Assembly: GCF_000189755.2 (NCBI RefSeq)
Contig: NZ_KI912183.1
Coordinates: forward strand, 1,738,257-1,802,256
Direction of reading: 5' to 3'
Source: Desulfotomaculum nigrificans DSM 574
GTDB lineage: Bacteria > Bacillota > Desulfotomaculia > Desulfotomaculales > Desulfotomaculaceae
DNA: 64,000 bases
Position numbers and translations under genes: made by a program. The notes under the pieces are model-generated. The model ran no database searches and had not been told where the DNA came from. It saw only the letters and a program-made list of their open reading frames with translations. This document shows, piece after piece, positions 7,502 through 16,554 of the stretch; within the stretch, counting starts at the first letter, position 1, and the number at the start of each line of letters is the position of its first letter.

Positions 7502-9649
7502 CTAGTCGTCTAAAGCCTCAGCCAGCAGTTCTACGGTGTGCTTAACAGGTAGCTTACTGCCTTTAGCATCCAGACCGCCGGCAATTTGCATCTTGCAACC
7601 GGGACAGTCCAGAGCCAGTACATCTGCACCGGCCGCTTCCGCGTTAACCAGTTTCTTATCCAAAATAGCCTTGGAAATCTCAGGCATTTTAATGGAGTAA
7701 GAACCACCGAAACCGCAACACTCATCGCAGCCCTTCATTTCCACCAGCTTAACTCCGGCTTTGTTCAGCAGTTCCCGGGGCTCCTTCCATACATTAAGAG
7801 TCCGCTTCATGTGGCAGGAGTCATGGTAAGTGGCCTTGGTGAACAGTTTCTTAAACTTCAGATTATTACCATGTTTGGCTACAAAGGTGGGGAAGTCCAC
7901 CACTTTGGCGGCAAACTTCTCCGCCCGTTCTTTCCAAGCCGGGTCATTTTTTAAGTAATCAACATAGTGGTGCTTAAGTACCTCAACACAGGTGGGGCAC
8001 AGGGAAACAATGTAGTCCAGACCTTCTTTTTCAAAGGCCTCAATATTTTGCTTAGCCAGCTTCACTGCCACTTCCGGGGCGCCCATTTGGGTGGCCGGGA
8101 TACCGCAGCAGGTTTGCTCCAGGGGGAAGACAATTTCCATACCCATTTTGCCCAGTACCTTGTAAGCAGCCTCACCCTGTTCAGGATAGACGAAGTCACC
8201 CAGGCAGCCGGCATAGTAACCAACCTTGGCCTTGGGTTTGCTCTTAGGTACATAATGGCCCACTTTATCCCTTAAGGGCTTAGCCGCAATGGCCGGCAGG
8301 CTACGGCCTTCAGTGAGGCCGGAGAAGAACAGGGGCAGGTGACGGATTACGTTCCCCTTGACAAAGGGCTTCTGGGCCACCGAAGCGGTTCTCAGCAGAC
8401 TGTGGAACAGCTTACGATTGGTTAATACCTTTTCCAGGATTAACTTTTGGCCCATGGGCAAACCGTTTTTCTCTACGGTGCGGCGGCGCAGTTCGGCAAT
8501 CAAAGCCGGCAGATCAATCTTACCGGGGCAGTAAGTTTTGCAGCGTTCACACCGCAGGCAAAGATTTTGCAATTCCCCGGCCTTTTCAAAGCTGTTTAAA
8601 AAGGCGGTCAAAATGGTGCCGATACCACCGGTATAAACGTGACCGTATACGTGCCCGCCTACCTTTTGGAAGACGGGGCAAACGTTTAGGCAGGAGGCGC
8701 AGCGGATACACTGGAGAGCCTGCTTAAACATGGGGTCATCACGCATGGCGGTACGACCGTTATCCATCAGCACTATGTGCAGCTCTTTTTGTTCAATGAT
8801 ATTACCATCCAGGTCGATGGCCGGGGTGGGTCCGGATATCATGGTTACGTAACTGGTTATTTTTTGTCCGGTGGCACTGCGAGGCAGGGCTTCCAGGATG
8901 GGACCCACATCCTTAAATTTAGGCACCAGTTTCTCCAGCCCTACCAGTATAATATGAACCGGCGGTACAGTGGTGGTGAGACGCCCATTGCCTTCGTTGG
9001 TGCACATAACAATAGTACCGGTTTCGGCCACGGCAATGTTGGCACCGGAAATGCCGATACCGGCTCTCAGGAACTTTTGCCGTAAGTTCTCCCTGGCCAC
9101 TTTAACCAGTTTAGCAATATCCGGATCCAGGTTTTGATTTGTCTCTTTGGAGAAAATTTCTGCCACTTCGTCACGGGTCATGTGGATGGCAGGCATAACC
9201 ATGTGGGAAGGACGCTGGCCGCAAAGCTGGATAATCCATTCGCCCAGGTCAGTCTCAGCCACTTCATCCACACCGGTATTTTTCAATAAGTAATCATTTA
9301 AATGTATTTCCTCCGAAGCCATGGACTTGGATTTAATAACAGTTTTAGCATTATGTTCTTTGACAACTTTAGCAATGTACTCTTTGGCCTCTGCAGCGGT
9401 TTTAGCCCGGAATACCTTGGCGCCGTTTTTCTCTGCCTGTTTGGCAAACTGCTCGGCCAGTTCTTCCATATGGTCCGCCGCATAGCTCTTAATTTCCTTG
9501 ATTTGTTCGCGGATAGCGGCAAAGTCTTTTCCTTCGTAGGCCTTTTCCCGAGCCGGTAAATAAGCCTCACCAAAACGCCCCAGAGCGCCGGTCAGGTTAT
9601 CGTTATTAAGGGCGGAATTAATGTCCTGCTTTAATTTTGCTATTGCCAT
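7502..9649 (-). CDS. LutB-LutA fusion: lactate-oxidising iron-sulfur protein
   Basis: 715 residues joining what are two proteins in B. subtilis. The N-terminal part is LutB-like: a LUD domain (about 60-300, with NIAVAETGTIVMCTNEGN near 210) followed by two [4Fe-4S] motifs, CIRCASCLNVCP near 316 and CLRCERCKTYCP near 370. The C-terminal part is LutA/GlpC-like with two CCG domains (YYAGCLGD with CCGIP near 483-520, and DSCHMKR with CCGFGG near 606-640). Together with LutC it oxidises L-lactate to pyruvate. AGGGGG precedes the ATG. It directly follows lutC (11-base gap) and is ended by a strong terminator. Lactate is a main electron donor for sulfate reducers, which suits the remainder of the window. 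Confidence 0.9.
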   Translation of the reverse strand: MAIAKLKQDINSALNNDNLTGALGRFGEAYLPAREKAYEGKDFAAIREQIKEIKSYAADHMEELAEQFAKQAEKNGAKVFRAKTAAEAKEYIAKVVKEHNAKTVIKSKSMASEEIHLNDYLLKNTGVDEVAETDLGEWIIQLCGQRPSHMVMPAIHMTRDEVAEIFSKETNQNLDPDIAKLVKVARENLRQKFLRAGIGISGANIAVAETGTIVMCTNEGNGRLTTTVPPVHIILVGLEKLVPKFKDVGPILEALPRSATGQKITSYVTMISGPTPAIDLDGNIIEQKELHIVLMDNGRTAMRDDPMFKQALQCIRCASCLNVCPVFQKVGGHVYGHVYTGGIGTILTAFLNSFEKAGELQNLCLRCERCKTYCPGKIDLPALIAELRRRTVEKNGLPMGQKLILEKVLTNRKLFHSLLRTASVAQKPFVKGNVIRHLPLFFSGLTEGRSLPAIAAKPLRDKVGHYVPKSKPKAKVGYYAGCLGDFVYPEQGEAAYKVLGKMGMEIVFPLEQTCCGIPATQMGAPEVAVKLAKQNIEAFEKEGLDYIVSLCPTCVEVLKHHYVDYLKNDPAWKERAEKFAAKVVDFPTFVAKHGNNLKFKKLFTKATYHDSCHMKRTLNVWKEPRELLNKAGVKLVEMKGCDECCGFGGSYSIKMPEISKAILDKKLVNAEAAGADVLALDCPGCKMQIAGGLDAKGSKLPVKHTVELLAEALDD

Positions 9650-9660
9650 TTTTGTACCCC

Positions 9661-10227
9661 CTAATCTATGAATACAATAATTAGTCTGCCGGGTCCGTGC
9701 ACGCCTATGGTCAGTACACGCTCAATATCAGAGGTGCGGCTGGGTCCGGTAACAAAGGTTAGATACCGGGGCAGCTCCCCAAGTTTATTATTATAAAGGG
9801 CAATGGTTTCCAATAAGTTAGGTAAAATATTCGCCGTCCGAACAAGGGCCACATGAACCGGCGGCAGGATGGACACCATGCGGCTCTCAATACTGGTGGC
9901 ATTACCAACTAAGGTGCCAATTTCGGCAATGGCATAATCCAACTGCGAAATACCCAGTCCGGCATCAGCCGCATTTTGACGCAGGTTTTCACTGGTCATC
10001 TCTACCCCGGCATCCTTACCGATGGCCTGGACATCAATACTCTGGGTCAGCTCAGATGGGGCATAAACGACTTTATTAGTACCCAGTTCTTTAATAATCT
10101 TTGTTACCAGTTCACGGGCTGCTTTAACATCAGCCACCCGGTGTACTTCGGCAGATATTGCCTCAGCCTTTTCCTTAAACTCGTTGTACAAAGCATCCAT
10201 GGGATTCTTTGTCAATACAACACTCAC
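9661..10227 (-). CDS. lutC: LUD-domain lactate utilisation protein LutC
   Basis: 188 residues forming one LUD domain: YAIAEIGTLVGNATSIESR is the characteristic block, with LPPVHVALV following and a C-terminal FVTGPSRTSDIERVLTIGVHG motif. It works with LutA and LutB functions, here fused in the downstream protein, in lactate oxidation. The start is taken as the GTG at 10227, preceded by AGAGGTG at a 6-base distance; the first possible GTG at 10236 is part of that Shine-Dalgarno region. A palindrome of the type read by GntR-family lactate regulators lies about 70 bases upstream. Confidence 0.9.
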   Translation of the reverse strand: MSVVLTKNPMDALYNEFKEKAEAISAEVHRVADVKAARELVTKIIKELGTNKVVYAPSELTQSIDVQAIGKDAGVEMTSENLRQNAADAGLGISQLDYAIAEIGTLVGNATSIESRMVSILPPVHVALVRTANILPNLLETIALYNNKLGELPRYLTFVTGPSRTSDIERVLTIGVHGPGRLIIVFID

Positions 10228-10296
10228 GCCACTCACCTCTTTGTTATAATTGTTGAACTAACTGGTTAACATAGGAGATTAATCAGATGGTGTGAT

Positions 10297-10305
10297 GGTC
10301 TGACC
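10297..10305. promoter_or_regulatory. Candidate GntR-type (LutR/LldR-like) operator upstream of lutC
   Basis: GGTCTGACC, within TGGTCTGACCG, is a 9-bp palindrome matching the TGGTnnnACCA core bound by FadR-subfamily GntR regulators such as LldR and LutR. No such regulator is encoded in the window. The remainder of the 324-base gap 10228-10551 is AT-rich and I see no gene in it. Confidence 0.35.
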
Positions 10306-10551
10306 GCACTTGGGACACATTGTTAAAAAATTAACATTTTGTCACATCATTTTAAATCTAATGCAAAAATTAAGATACATAGTGACAAATAATTTTTACT
10401 ATTTACTATTATTGAGTATATAAAATCTTTCGACAAAAAGCAAGAATTTTAGTAAGACATTTTACGTAACATTAAGCCGACATAACTCTTACTAAAATAC
10501 CATGGAAATAACTTAGCCCCTACTCGGCGGCAGAGGCTGCAATAATCTTGA

Positions 10552-10818
10552 TTAATATTTATAATCGTCCTTGGGGTTCTGATAAGGAGGCACTTCAACC
10601 AAAATTACATCAACACCGATTCTTTTGATCTTTTCCCAGGGAACCACCAACTCGTCCTCCCGGCCAAATAGACCTAAGAACCTACCTTGTCCAGGCAGGA
10701 CAATAGCAGATATCCGACCCGCCTCCAAATCAACATCGATATCTTTGATTAAGCCTAACCGTCTCCCGTCAACTACATTAACAACTTCTCTTACCCGCAG
10801 GTCAGAAATTTTAATCAA
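10552..10818 (-). CDS. YlmC/YmxH-family PRC-barrel protein
   Basis: 88 residues: a single PRC-barrel domain (KISDLRVREVVNVVDGRRLG at the start, VVPWEKIKRIGVDVILVEVP at the end). Members are small sporulation-associated proteins of unknown function. The start is taken as TTG 10818, seven bases after GAGGAGGT; the upstream GTG at 10827 overlaps the ribosome binding site. It sits just downstream of sigG, as ylm genes do in Bacillus, but the remainder of the Bacillus ylm region is absent and the lut genes follow instead. Confidence 0.88.
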   Translation of the reverse strand: MIKISDLRVREVVNVVDGRRLGLIKDIDVDLEAGRISAIVLPGQGRFLGLFGREDELVVPWEKIKRIGVDVILVEVPPYQNPKDDYKY

Positions 10819-10871
10819 GTCGTCCACCTCCTCTGTAAATTTATATGCGGAGGCATTTGATAGATGTACAA

Positions 10872-10898
10872 AAAAATAGAGCCAGGGGCTCTATTTTT
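10872..10898. terminator. Bidirectional-type terminator abutting the sigG stop codon
   Basis: A perfect 12-bp stem AAAAATAGAGCC / GGCTCTATTTTT with loop AGG, directly after the sigG stop at 10899. The T-run is part of the stem on both strands. Confidence 0.85.
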
Positions 10899-11672
10899 CT
10901 AAACATATTTGCGCATGTGGTTTAAAGCAGCCTTTTCCAATCGGGAAACCTGAGCCTGGGAAATGCCAATCTCATCGGCTACTTCCATTTGGGTCTTGCC
11001 CTCAAAGAAGCGCAGCGTCAAGATATGCTTTTCCCTATCACTTAGGCGTCTCAGGGCATCCCGGATAGAAATTCCCTCCAGCCAACTTAAATCCATATTT
11101 TTCTCATCACTGATTTGATCCATCACAAAAATCGGATCACCACCGTCATGATAAATGGGCTCAAACAAGGAAATTGGTTCTTGAATAGCATCCAGAGCAA
11201 AAACAATCTCTTCCCGAGGCATTTTTAATTCACCGGCTATTTCATTAATTGATGGTTCCCGGGAAAATTTATTCACCAAACTGTCTCTAACCTGCAGTGC
11301 TTTATAAGCAACGTCCCGCAGAGAGCGGCTAACCCTGATGGGGTTGTTGTCCCGCAGGTAACGTCTTATTTCACCGATGATCATGGGCACCGCATAGGTA
11401 GAAAATTTGACATTTTGACTCAGGTCAAAATTATCAATGGCTTTCATTAGGCCGATACAGCCCACTTGAAACAAATCATCCACATATTCGCCGCGGTTGG
11501 TAAATCGCTGAATAACACTGAGTACCAGTCTCAGATTACCATTAATCAATTGATTTCTGGCCTCTTTATTCCCTTGCTGCATTGCTTCAAACAAAGTTCT
11601 CATCTGGCTGTTTGTTAGCACTGGAAGCTTAGATGTATTCACCCCGCAGATCTCCACTTTGTTTACCAGCAT
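10899..11672 (-). CDS. sigG: RNA polymerase sporulation sigma factor SigG
   Basis: 257 residues, standard length. Directs late forespore transcription. Sigma-70 region 2 (ANQLINGNLRLVLSVIQRF-like block and VGCIGLMKAIDNFD), region 3 and region 4 with the helix-turn-helix EVADEIGISQAQVSRLEKAA are complete. The start ATG 11672 follows GGGAGG. It lies downstream of spoIIGA-sigE, the conserved Firmicutes order. Its leader holds a sigma-F-type promoter (11787-11816) and a long inverted repeat (11696-11754), so expression is probably restricted to the forespore and may be controlled at the RNA level. Confidence 0.97.
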   Translation of the reverse strand: MLVNKVEICGVNTSKLPVLTNSQMRTLFEAMQQGNKEARNQLINGNLRLVLSVIQRFTNRGEYVDDLFQVGCIGLMKAIDNFDLSQNVKFSTYAVPMIIGEIRRYLRDNNPIRVSRSLRDVAYKALQVRDSLVNKFSREPSINEIAGELKMPREEIVFALDAIQEPISLFEPIYHDGGDPIFVMDQISDEKNMDLSWLEGISIRDALRRLSDREKHILTLRFFEGKTQMEVADEIGISQAQVSRLEKAALNHMRKYV

Positions 11673-11695
11673 TTATCGGCCTCCCAACGTTGTTT

Positions 11696-11754
11696 CTAAT
11701 AAATTTCATCAAGATCCTTGGGTACCCACAAAAAAGTTCTGATGAATTTATTAG
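11696..11754 (-). promoter_or_regulatory. Inverted repeat in the sigG leader
   Basis: CTAATAAATTTCATCA (11696-11711) is complementary to TGATGAATTTATTAG (11740-11754) apart from one extra T. A second palindrome TGGGTACCCA (11719-11728) lies in the loop. In the sigG mRNA it would fold about 10 bases upstream of the Shine-Dalgarno. On the plus strand the structure is followed by TTTTTT, but no plus-strand gene lies before it. Confidence 0.6.
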
Positions 11755-11786
11755 TTTTTTCACGTGCGATTTTGACCTTACAAAAT

Positions 11787-11816
11787 CATTATTACCTTGG
11801 TAAATTTCTTATATAC
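11787..11816 (-). promoter_or_regulatory. Sigma-F/sigma-G type promoter of sigG
   Basis: On the minus strand the -35 is GTATA (11812-11816) and the -10 is GGTAATAATG (11787-11796), with a 15-base spacer. Both boxes and the spacing match the published B. subtilis sigma-F consensus (GYWTA, N15, GGNRANANT). The transcript would have a leader of about 110 bases. Confidence 0.7.
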
Positions 11817-11844
11817 ATTGACAGGAAGGCCGACACATACAGCA

Positions 11845-11869
11845 AAAAACACCTTTTTACGGTGTTTTT
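11845..11869 (-). terminator. Rho-independent terminator of spoIIGA-sigE
   Basis: A 9-bp stem AAAAACACC / GGTGTTTTT with a 7-base loop; the minus-strand side continues as TTTTTTGC. It separates the sigE transcript from the sigG promoter. Confidence 0.8.
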
Positions 11870-11903
11870 CGAGCTTAAACTTCTTTTTTCTCTCTTTTTG
11901 AGC

Positions 11904-12635
11904 TTATTCCAGACGGTGAATTTCTTTTTTTAGACGCTTAATTATTCTTTTTTCCAACCTGGATATATAGGATTGGGATATACCCAGCATATCCGCCACT
12001 TCTTTTTGAGTTTTTTCGGTACCGTTATTCAAGCCAAAACGCAGTTCCATAATTCGCCGTTCCCGGCCTGATAGTTTTAAAAGGGCCTGGTGAAGGAGTT
12101 TTTTGTCCACTTCCTCTTCAATATTTTTATAGATAATGTCATTTTCCGTACCCAGCACATCTGAAAGTAATAGCTCATTACCGTCCCAGTCAATATTTAA
12201 GGGTTCATCAAAGGAGACTTCGGATCTGGTTTTATTGTTCCGGCGCAGATACATTAAGATTTCATTCTCAATGCAACGGGAAGCATAGGTGGCCAGCTTT
12301 ATTTTTTTGTTTGGATCAAAGGTATTAACAGCCTTGATTAACCCAATGGTACCAATGGACACCAGATCCTCAATTCCCACACCGGTATTTTCAAATTTCC
12401 TGGCAATATAAACTACCAATCGTAAGTTGCGTTCAATAAGTACACTTTTTATGGAACCATCAATATCCCCTTCCCCCAGCCGACCAATTAGGTCGTTTTC
12501 TTCATCACTGGTTAACGGGGGCGGCAAAGCCTCACTGCTGCCAACGTAATAGATTTCCTGGTTGTTGCCCAACCACTGCATCACCCGAACCACATAAAGT
12601 TTTAATAACATCTTAAACTGCCAAGCCTTTCTCAA
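11904..12635 (-). CDS. sigE: RNA polymerase sporulation sigma factor SigE (pro-protein)
   Basis: 243 residues. Mother-cell sigma factor made as an inactive pro-protein; the hydrophobic N-terminus ([13 protein letters not shown] within residues 9-21) is the pro-sequence removed by SpoIIGA. Region 2 ([31 protein letters not shown]) and the region 4 helix-turn-helix ([20 protein letters not shown]) are intact. The start is TTG 12635, after GGGGGAG. It follows spoIIGA by 64 bases in the spoIIG operon and has its own terminator. Confidence 0.97.
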   Translation of the reverse strand: MRKAWQFKMLLKLYVVRVMQWLGNNQEIYYVGSSEALPPPLTSDEENDLIGRLGEGDIDGSIKSVLIERNLRLVVYIARKFENTGVGIEDLVSIGTIGLIKAVNTFDPNKKIKLATYASRCIENEILMYLRRNNKTRSEVSFDEPLNIDWDGNELLLSDVLGTENDIIYKNIEEEVDKKLLHQALLKLSGRERRIMELRFGLNNGTEKTQKEVADMLGISQSYISRLEKRIIKRLKKEIHRLE

Positions 12636-12699
12636 GCATCTCCCCCCTTGAACCCATTACATAACTTCTATATAGAAATATCATTAAACGTAATAAAAG

Positions 12700-13608
12700 T
12701 TAGGAAGCCAACAATTGCGGGTGCAACAAGGCTTTATATGTGGATTCCGGACTTAATTGGTGGTTGTAAATTCCCACCACCACGTCTTTGTAAATGTGGC
12801 TTTTCCCGCCGTGCCGAATAACTACTACATCGGGGTAAATACCTAGCAACATGCCATTTTCCTGGCCGACTGATTTGAAGGGTATCAATCTCAGACGTTT
12901 AGCGTAAGGAGTATCAGCCAATGCCAACATCATCCGGGAACCATCCTGGGCTTGCTGGTTAGCAAACATTTCAACAATTTTATCCGGCAGTGCCGGTTGC
13001 AATGCGTCAAATTCCACAATAATCACCGGACGTTGACTAAGCGGATCGGTGAGTTGGTTACCGGTATCAAGCAATGCCGGTACACAAACTTCCTTACCCC
13101 ACAAACTAACGGTGAGCGGCACCTTATGGGATGCCTGTTGTATTCGTTTAAACCACATGGCCGCGCCCCATTTGCCGGTAATAAAAACAATTAATACGGT
13201 AAGGACCAGGCTGGTCCATTTATTAAATCCCCCGATAACCGATTGATTATCTGGTTGCATAATTAATGCATTTGCCAACAAATAATCCAAACCAACGGCC
13301 ACGCCACCCACTGCAAAGGAAGCCAACAAAAAATATGCCATTTGTTTTAACAATTGTTTCAGACTGATTAGTCCAAAGGTGATTACCAGCATCACTACAG
13401 CCACCAACAGTTTTAGGCCCAGATGCAGGGCCATTTGCCACCCCGGAAAAAAGATGCTGACGGCATAAATACACCCCACTGCCGCCGCGGTTGTCATTCT
13501 GAAGGAGGAAGTCCGGTTCCCGGAAAACCTGGATGTTAACCAAAGGGCAGTAAGATTCATCACTAAATTCACTATAAATATTTCGTCTATATAAACCACT
13601 TGCTTCAT
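12700..13608 (-). CDS. spoIIGA: Sigma-E processing peptidase SpoIIGA
   Basis: 302 residues. Membrane aspartic protease that cleaves pro-SigE after a signal from the forespore. Five hydrophobic helices fill about residues 8-150; the cytoplasmic protease domain has the catalytic LLDTGNQLTDP near residue 183. ATG 13608 follows GGAG. A TATAAT (13647-13652, minus strand) lies 39 bases upstream; no classical -35 at 17 bases is visible, as expected for the Spo0A-dependent spoIIG promoter, but I could not recognise a clear Spo0A box. Confidence 0.95.
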   Translation of the reverse strand: MKQVVYIDEIFIVNLVMNLTALWLTSRFSGNRTSSFRMTTAAAVGCIYAVSIFFPGWQMALHLGLKLLVAVVMLVITFGLISLKQLLKQMAYFLLASFAVGGVAVGLDYLLANALIMQPDNQSVIGGFNKWTSLVLTVLIVFITGKWGAAMWFKRIQQASHKVPLTVSLWGKEVCVPALLDTGNQLTDPLSQRPVIIVEFDALQPALPDKIVEMFANQQAQDGSRMMLALADTPYAKRLRLIPFKSVGQENGMLLGIYPDVVVIRHGGKSHIYKDVVVGIYNHQLSPESTYKALLHPQLLAS

Positions 13609-13697
13609 AAATAAATCTCCATAAAACCCCGCAGTTAGACAGTACCATTATATGGCTTGGCTAAAAGTTTTATGCCAGGGACGCCTAAAAATAAAAA

Positions 13698-13724
13698 CCC
13701 TGGCAACATTATACATTGCCAGGG
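13698..13724 (-). terminator. Rho-independent terminator of the DUF2007 gene
   Basis: A perfect 9-bp stem CCCTGGCAA / TTGCCAGGG with a 9-base loop, followed on the minus strand by TTTTTATTTTT. It isolates spoIIGA-sigE from the upstream genes. Confidence 0.85.
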
Positions 13725-13786
13725 CTGGGAAACTTGTCATTATCTGGAAATTAATTCCAATAAATTTCTGTGTTATTCCTACAATT

Positions 13787-14011
13787 TTATTCTGTTACTG
13801 CCAAATAGGCCCTAGCTTCAGTAAAGTCATCCTCCCGGACGAAAACCTGTACTTGCGAATTGGGCCCCGTGGCGGCATGGCCAAACATCACCGTATTAAA
13901 ACTCTCCCATTTAAGAAATACCGGAATGTTGACACTTTCCAGGGCACTTTTTAATATTTCCGCTTCCACCATATTGGGAACTGTGGTTAGCAGGCATAAT
14001 TTAGAGGCCAT
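13787..14011 (-). CDS. DUF2007 small protein
   Basis: 74 residues. Matches the short DUF2007 (putative signal-transducing) domain: KLCLLTTVPNMVEAEILKSALESV, then NTVMFGHAA, then VQVFVREDDFTEARAYL. This ferredoxin-like fold is related to the ACT/PII type; its function is unknown. The start ATG 14011 follows GAGAGGTG; the in-frame codon at 14020 is less suitable. It is preceded by a 49-residue gene (stop 14031) and probably shares its transcript. Confidence 0.85.
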   Translation of the reverse strand: MASKLCLLTTVPNMVEAEILKSALESVNIPVFLKWESFNTVMFGHAATGPNSQVQVFVREDDFTEARAYLAVTE

Positions 14012-14030
14012 TGGCAGCACCTCTCACTTC

Positions 14031-14180
14031 TCACTTAAGCGGGTCATTAATATCGTTACGGTTGGAATCCTTTTTGGCGGGTCCTTTATTGGGGTTTTCG
14101 AAAAATTGAGTACCCCTGATTTTATCAACATCTTCTTTACGGGTCAAGCCGGACTTATTGGCATTGGGGAGTTGTCTCAT
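14031..14180 (-). CDS. Small hydrophilic protein, 49 residues, function unknown
   Basis: ATG 14180 follows a strong GGAGGT at good spacing, and the frame runs to TGA at 14031. The product (MRQLPNANKSGLTRKEDVDK then ...FFENPNKGPAKKDSNRND...) is rich in Asn, Lys, Asp and Gly with no hydrophobic core or cysteine. This is a composition like small spore proteins, though I cannot match a known SASP family. It lies 19 bases before the DUF2007 gene, between ftsZ and the sporulation sigma genes. The copy 2 of the 17-bp repeat lies about 75 bases upstream. Confidence 0.7.
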   Translation of the reverse strand: MRQLPNANKSGLTRKEDVDKIRGTQFFENPNKGPAKKDSNRNDINDPLK

Positions 14181-14255
14181 TATTATCAACCTCCATTAAA
14201 ATAAATACTATGATTTATTTTTTCCCGATGCCACAACAATATCCTAAGAACAAAT

Positions 14256-14272
14256 TCTTCCTGCGAAAGATT
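14256..14272. repeat. 17-bp dispersed repeat, copy 2
   Basis: TCTTCCTGCGAAAGATT, identical to 2278-2294, between the ftsZ terminator and the 49-residue gene. Copy 1 also lies upstream of a small minus-strand gene. Confidence 0.6.
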
Positions 14273-14336
14273 AAGGGGGAGTAAGGGCTTCGTTCACTCA
14301 ATGATAACGGAATTCCCCTGTTTTCCTAAACAATAA

Positions 14337-14360
14337 AAACCTCCTGGCCACAGGAGGTTT
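14337..14360 (-). terminator. Rho-independent terminator after ftsZ
   Basis: A perfect 10-bp stem AAACCTCCTG / CAGGAGGTTT with loop GCCA, running into TTTTTATTG on the minus strand, 24 bases after the ftsZ stop. It marks the end of the dcw transcript. Confidence 0.85.
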
Positions 14361-14384
14361 GATGTTTGTTGAAAGGTTAGCACA

Positions 14385-15440
<1,056 letters not shown>

Positions 15441-15486
15441 ATATAAGTTCCTCCTCTATATTTATCACGGTAAAGCCGCTCTCCAA

Positions 15487-16464
15487 TCATCTAAACCGGG
15501 CTAAAATTTTTCGCCACCCGGATACTTGATCTAAGCGGCGGGACCTTCGCTTGGCACTGTAAATAGCCAGGCCTATAGCCGAGGCATAAGCGGGGCCGGT
15601 CCATTCTTCCCTGGGTACCCCGACTCTTGCTGTTGAACCCAATTTAACCTGCATGGCCAATGCATTGCCGGTAAATTCAAGGAGTCCGGTTAGTAAAGCT
15701 CCCCCACCGGTAATAATTAATCCGCCGGGTAATGATGCCGACCGGTCAAATCGAGATAATTCCTGTTGAGCCAATTCTAAGATTTCTTGTACCCGTGATT
15801 GAATAATCTCTACTGCTGTGACTCCAGGGACTTTTTTAATGCCTTGTCCATTTACACCGGGTACTTGCAAAATTTTGTTTTGCTCCGGGTATTGCAAACC
15901 CAATGATTGTTTAACACGTTCGGCTTCCCCTATGGTGGTTCTTAAGCATACGGCCAAGTCAGTGGTAATATGCTCACTGCCCACAGGTAGGTAATGTGAC
16001 CAAACCAACTGCCCCCGGTCAAAGACAGCCAGTCCGGTAGTTGTTCCTCCCATGTCCATTAACACAGTTCCGAGGTTTTTATCTGTATCGGTTAGCACAG
16101 CCTCGGCGGAAGCTACTACAGAAGGAACCATTTCCACGATGTTCAATCCGGCAAGTCTAACGGAGTTCACCAATTGACCGTCAAAAAATTCTAATGTACC
16201 AGTTAGTGAATTAGCGACCGGGAACGCTACCCAAACAGATTGGATTGTTTCACCTGCCAGGTCTTGGGCCGATCTCACTGCATTATTTATAGACTTGCTG
16301 AGGGCCTCCACATCTGAAACAGTGCCCTTACGAACCCCTACTGTTGGGCATTCCCCAATGCCTTTAATCATAGGATAGCCGTTGGGTCCAATCTCGGCAA
16401 TCACAGCCACAACCTTGGTTGTGCCAATGTCGAGCCCGGCAACAACGACTTGTCTCCTGGCCAA
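15487..16464 (-). CDS. ftsA: FtsA-like division actin lacking the 1C subdomain
   Basis: About 325 residues, some 90-100 shorter than usual FtsA. Phosphate-1 (AGLDIGTTKVVAVIAE), phosphate-2 (LMDMGGTTTGLAVF), the EEAERVK-like helix (TTIGEAERVKQSLG) and the adenosine motif (GGLIITGGGALLTGL) are all present. The protein passes from SVWVAFPVANSLTGT directly to the segment before phosphate-2 (LNIVEMVPSVVASAEAVL), so about 80-90 residues that form subdomain 1C (SHS2) are missing with no frameshift. The end, LDQVSGWRKILARFR, looks like the usual amphipathic membrane-targeting helix. Start TTG 16464 lies 8 bases after AGGAGG; GTG 16473 overlaps it. Its position before ftsZ supports the FtsA assignment. 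Confidence 0.88.
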   Translation of the reverse strand: MARRQVVVAGLDIGTTKVVAVIAEIGPNGYPMIKGIGECPTVGVRKGTVSDVEALSKSINNAVRSAQDLAGETIQSVWVAFPVANSLTGTLEFFDGQLVNSVRLAGLNIVEMVPSVVASAEAVLTDTDKNLGTVLMDMGGTTTGLAVFDRGQLVWSHYLPVGSEHITTDLAVCLRTTIGEAERVKQSLGLQYPEQNKILQVPGVNGQGIKKVPGVTAVEIIQSRVQEILELAQQELSRFDRSASLPGGLIITGGGALLTGLLEFTGNALAMQVKLGSTARVGVPREEWTGPAYASAIGLAIYSAKRRSRRLDQVSGWRKILARFR

Positions 16465-16554
16465 GCCAGGCACCTCCTAAGTGCTAACGTTTTACTTAAA
16501 ATGTAAAATTCAACAAAGAATAAAAATTCCCTTTTGCGAAAACACGAAAAAACT

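Noticed and set aside
15487-16473. Frameshift or pseudogene explanation for the short ftsA
   Set aside because: The frame is continuous with good family likeness on both sides of the missing segment, and no remnant of subdomain 1C is seen in other frames.
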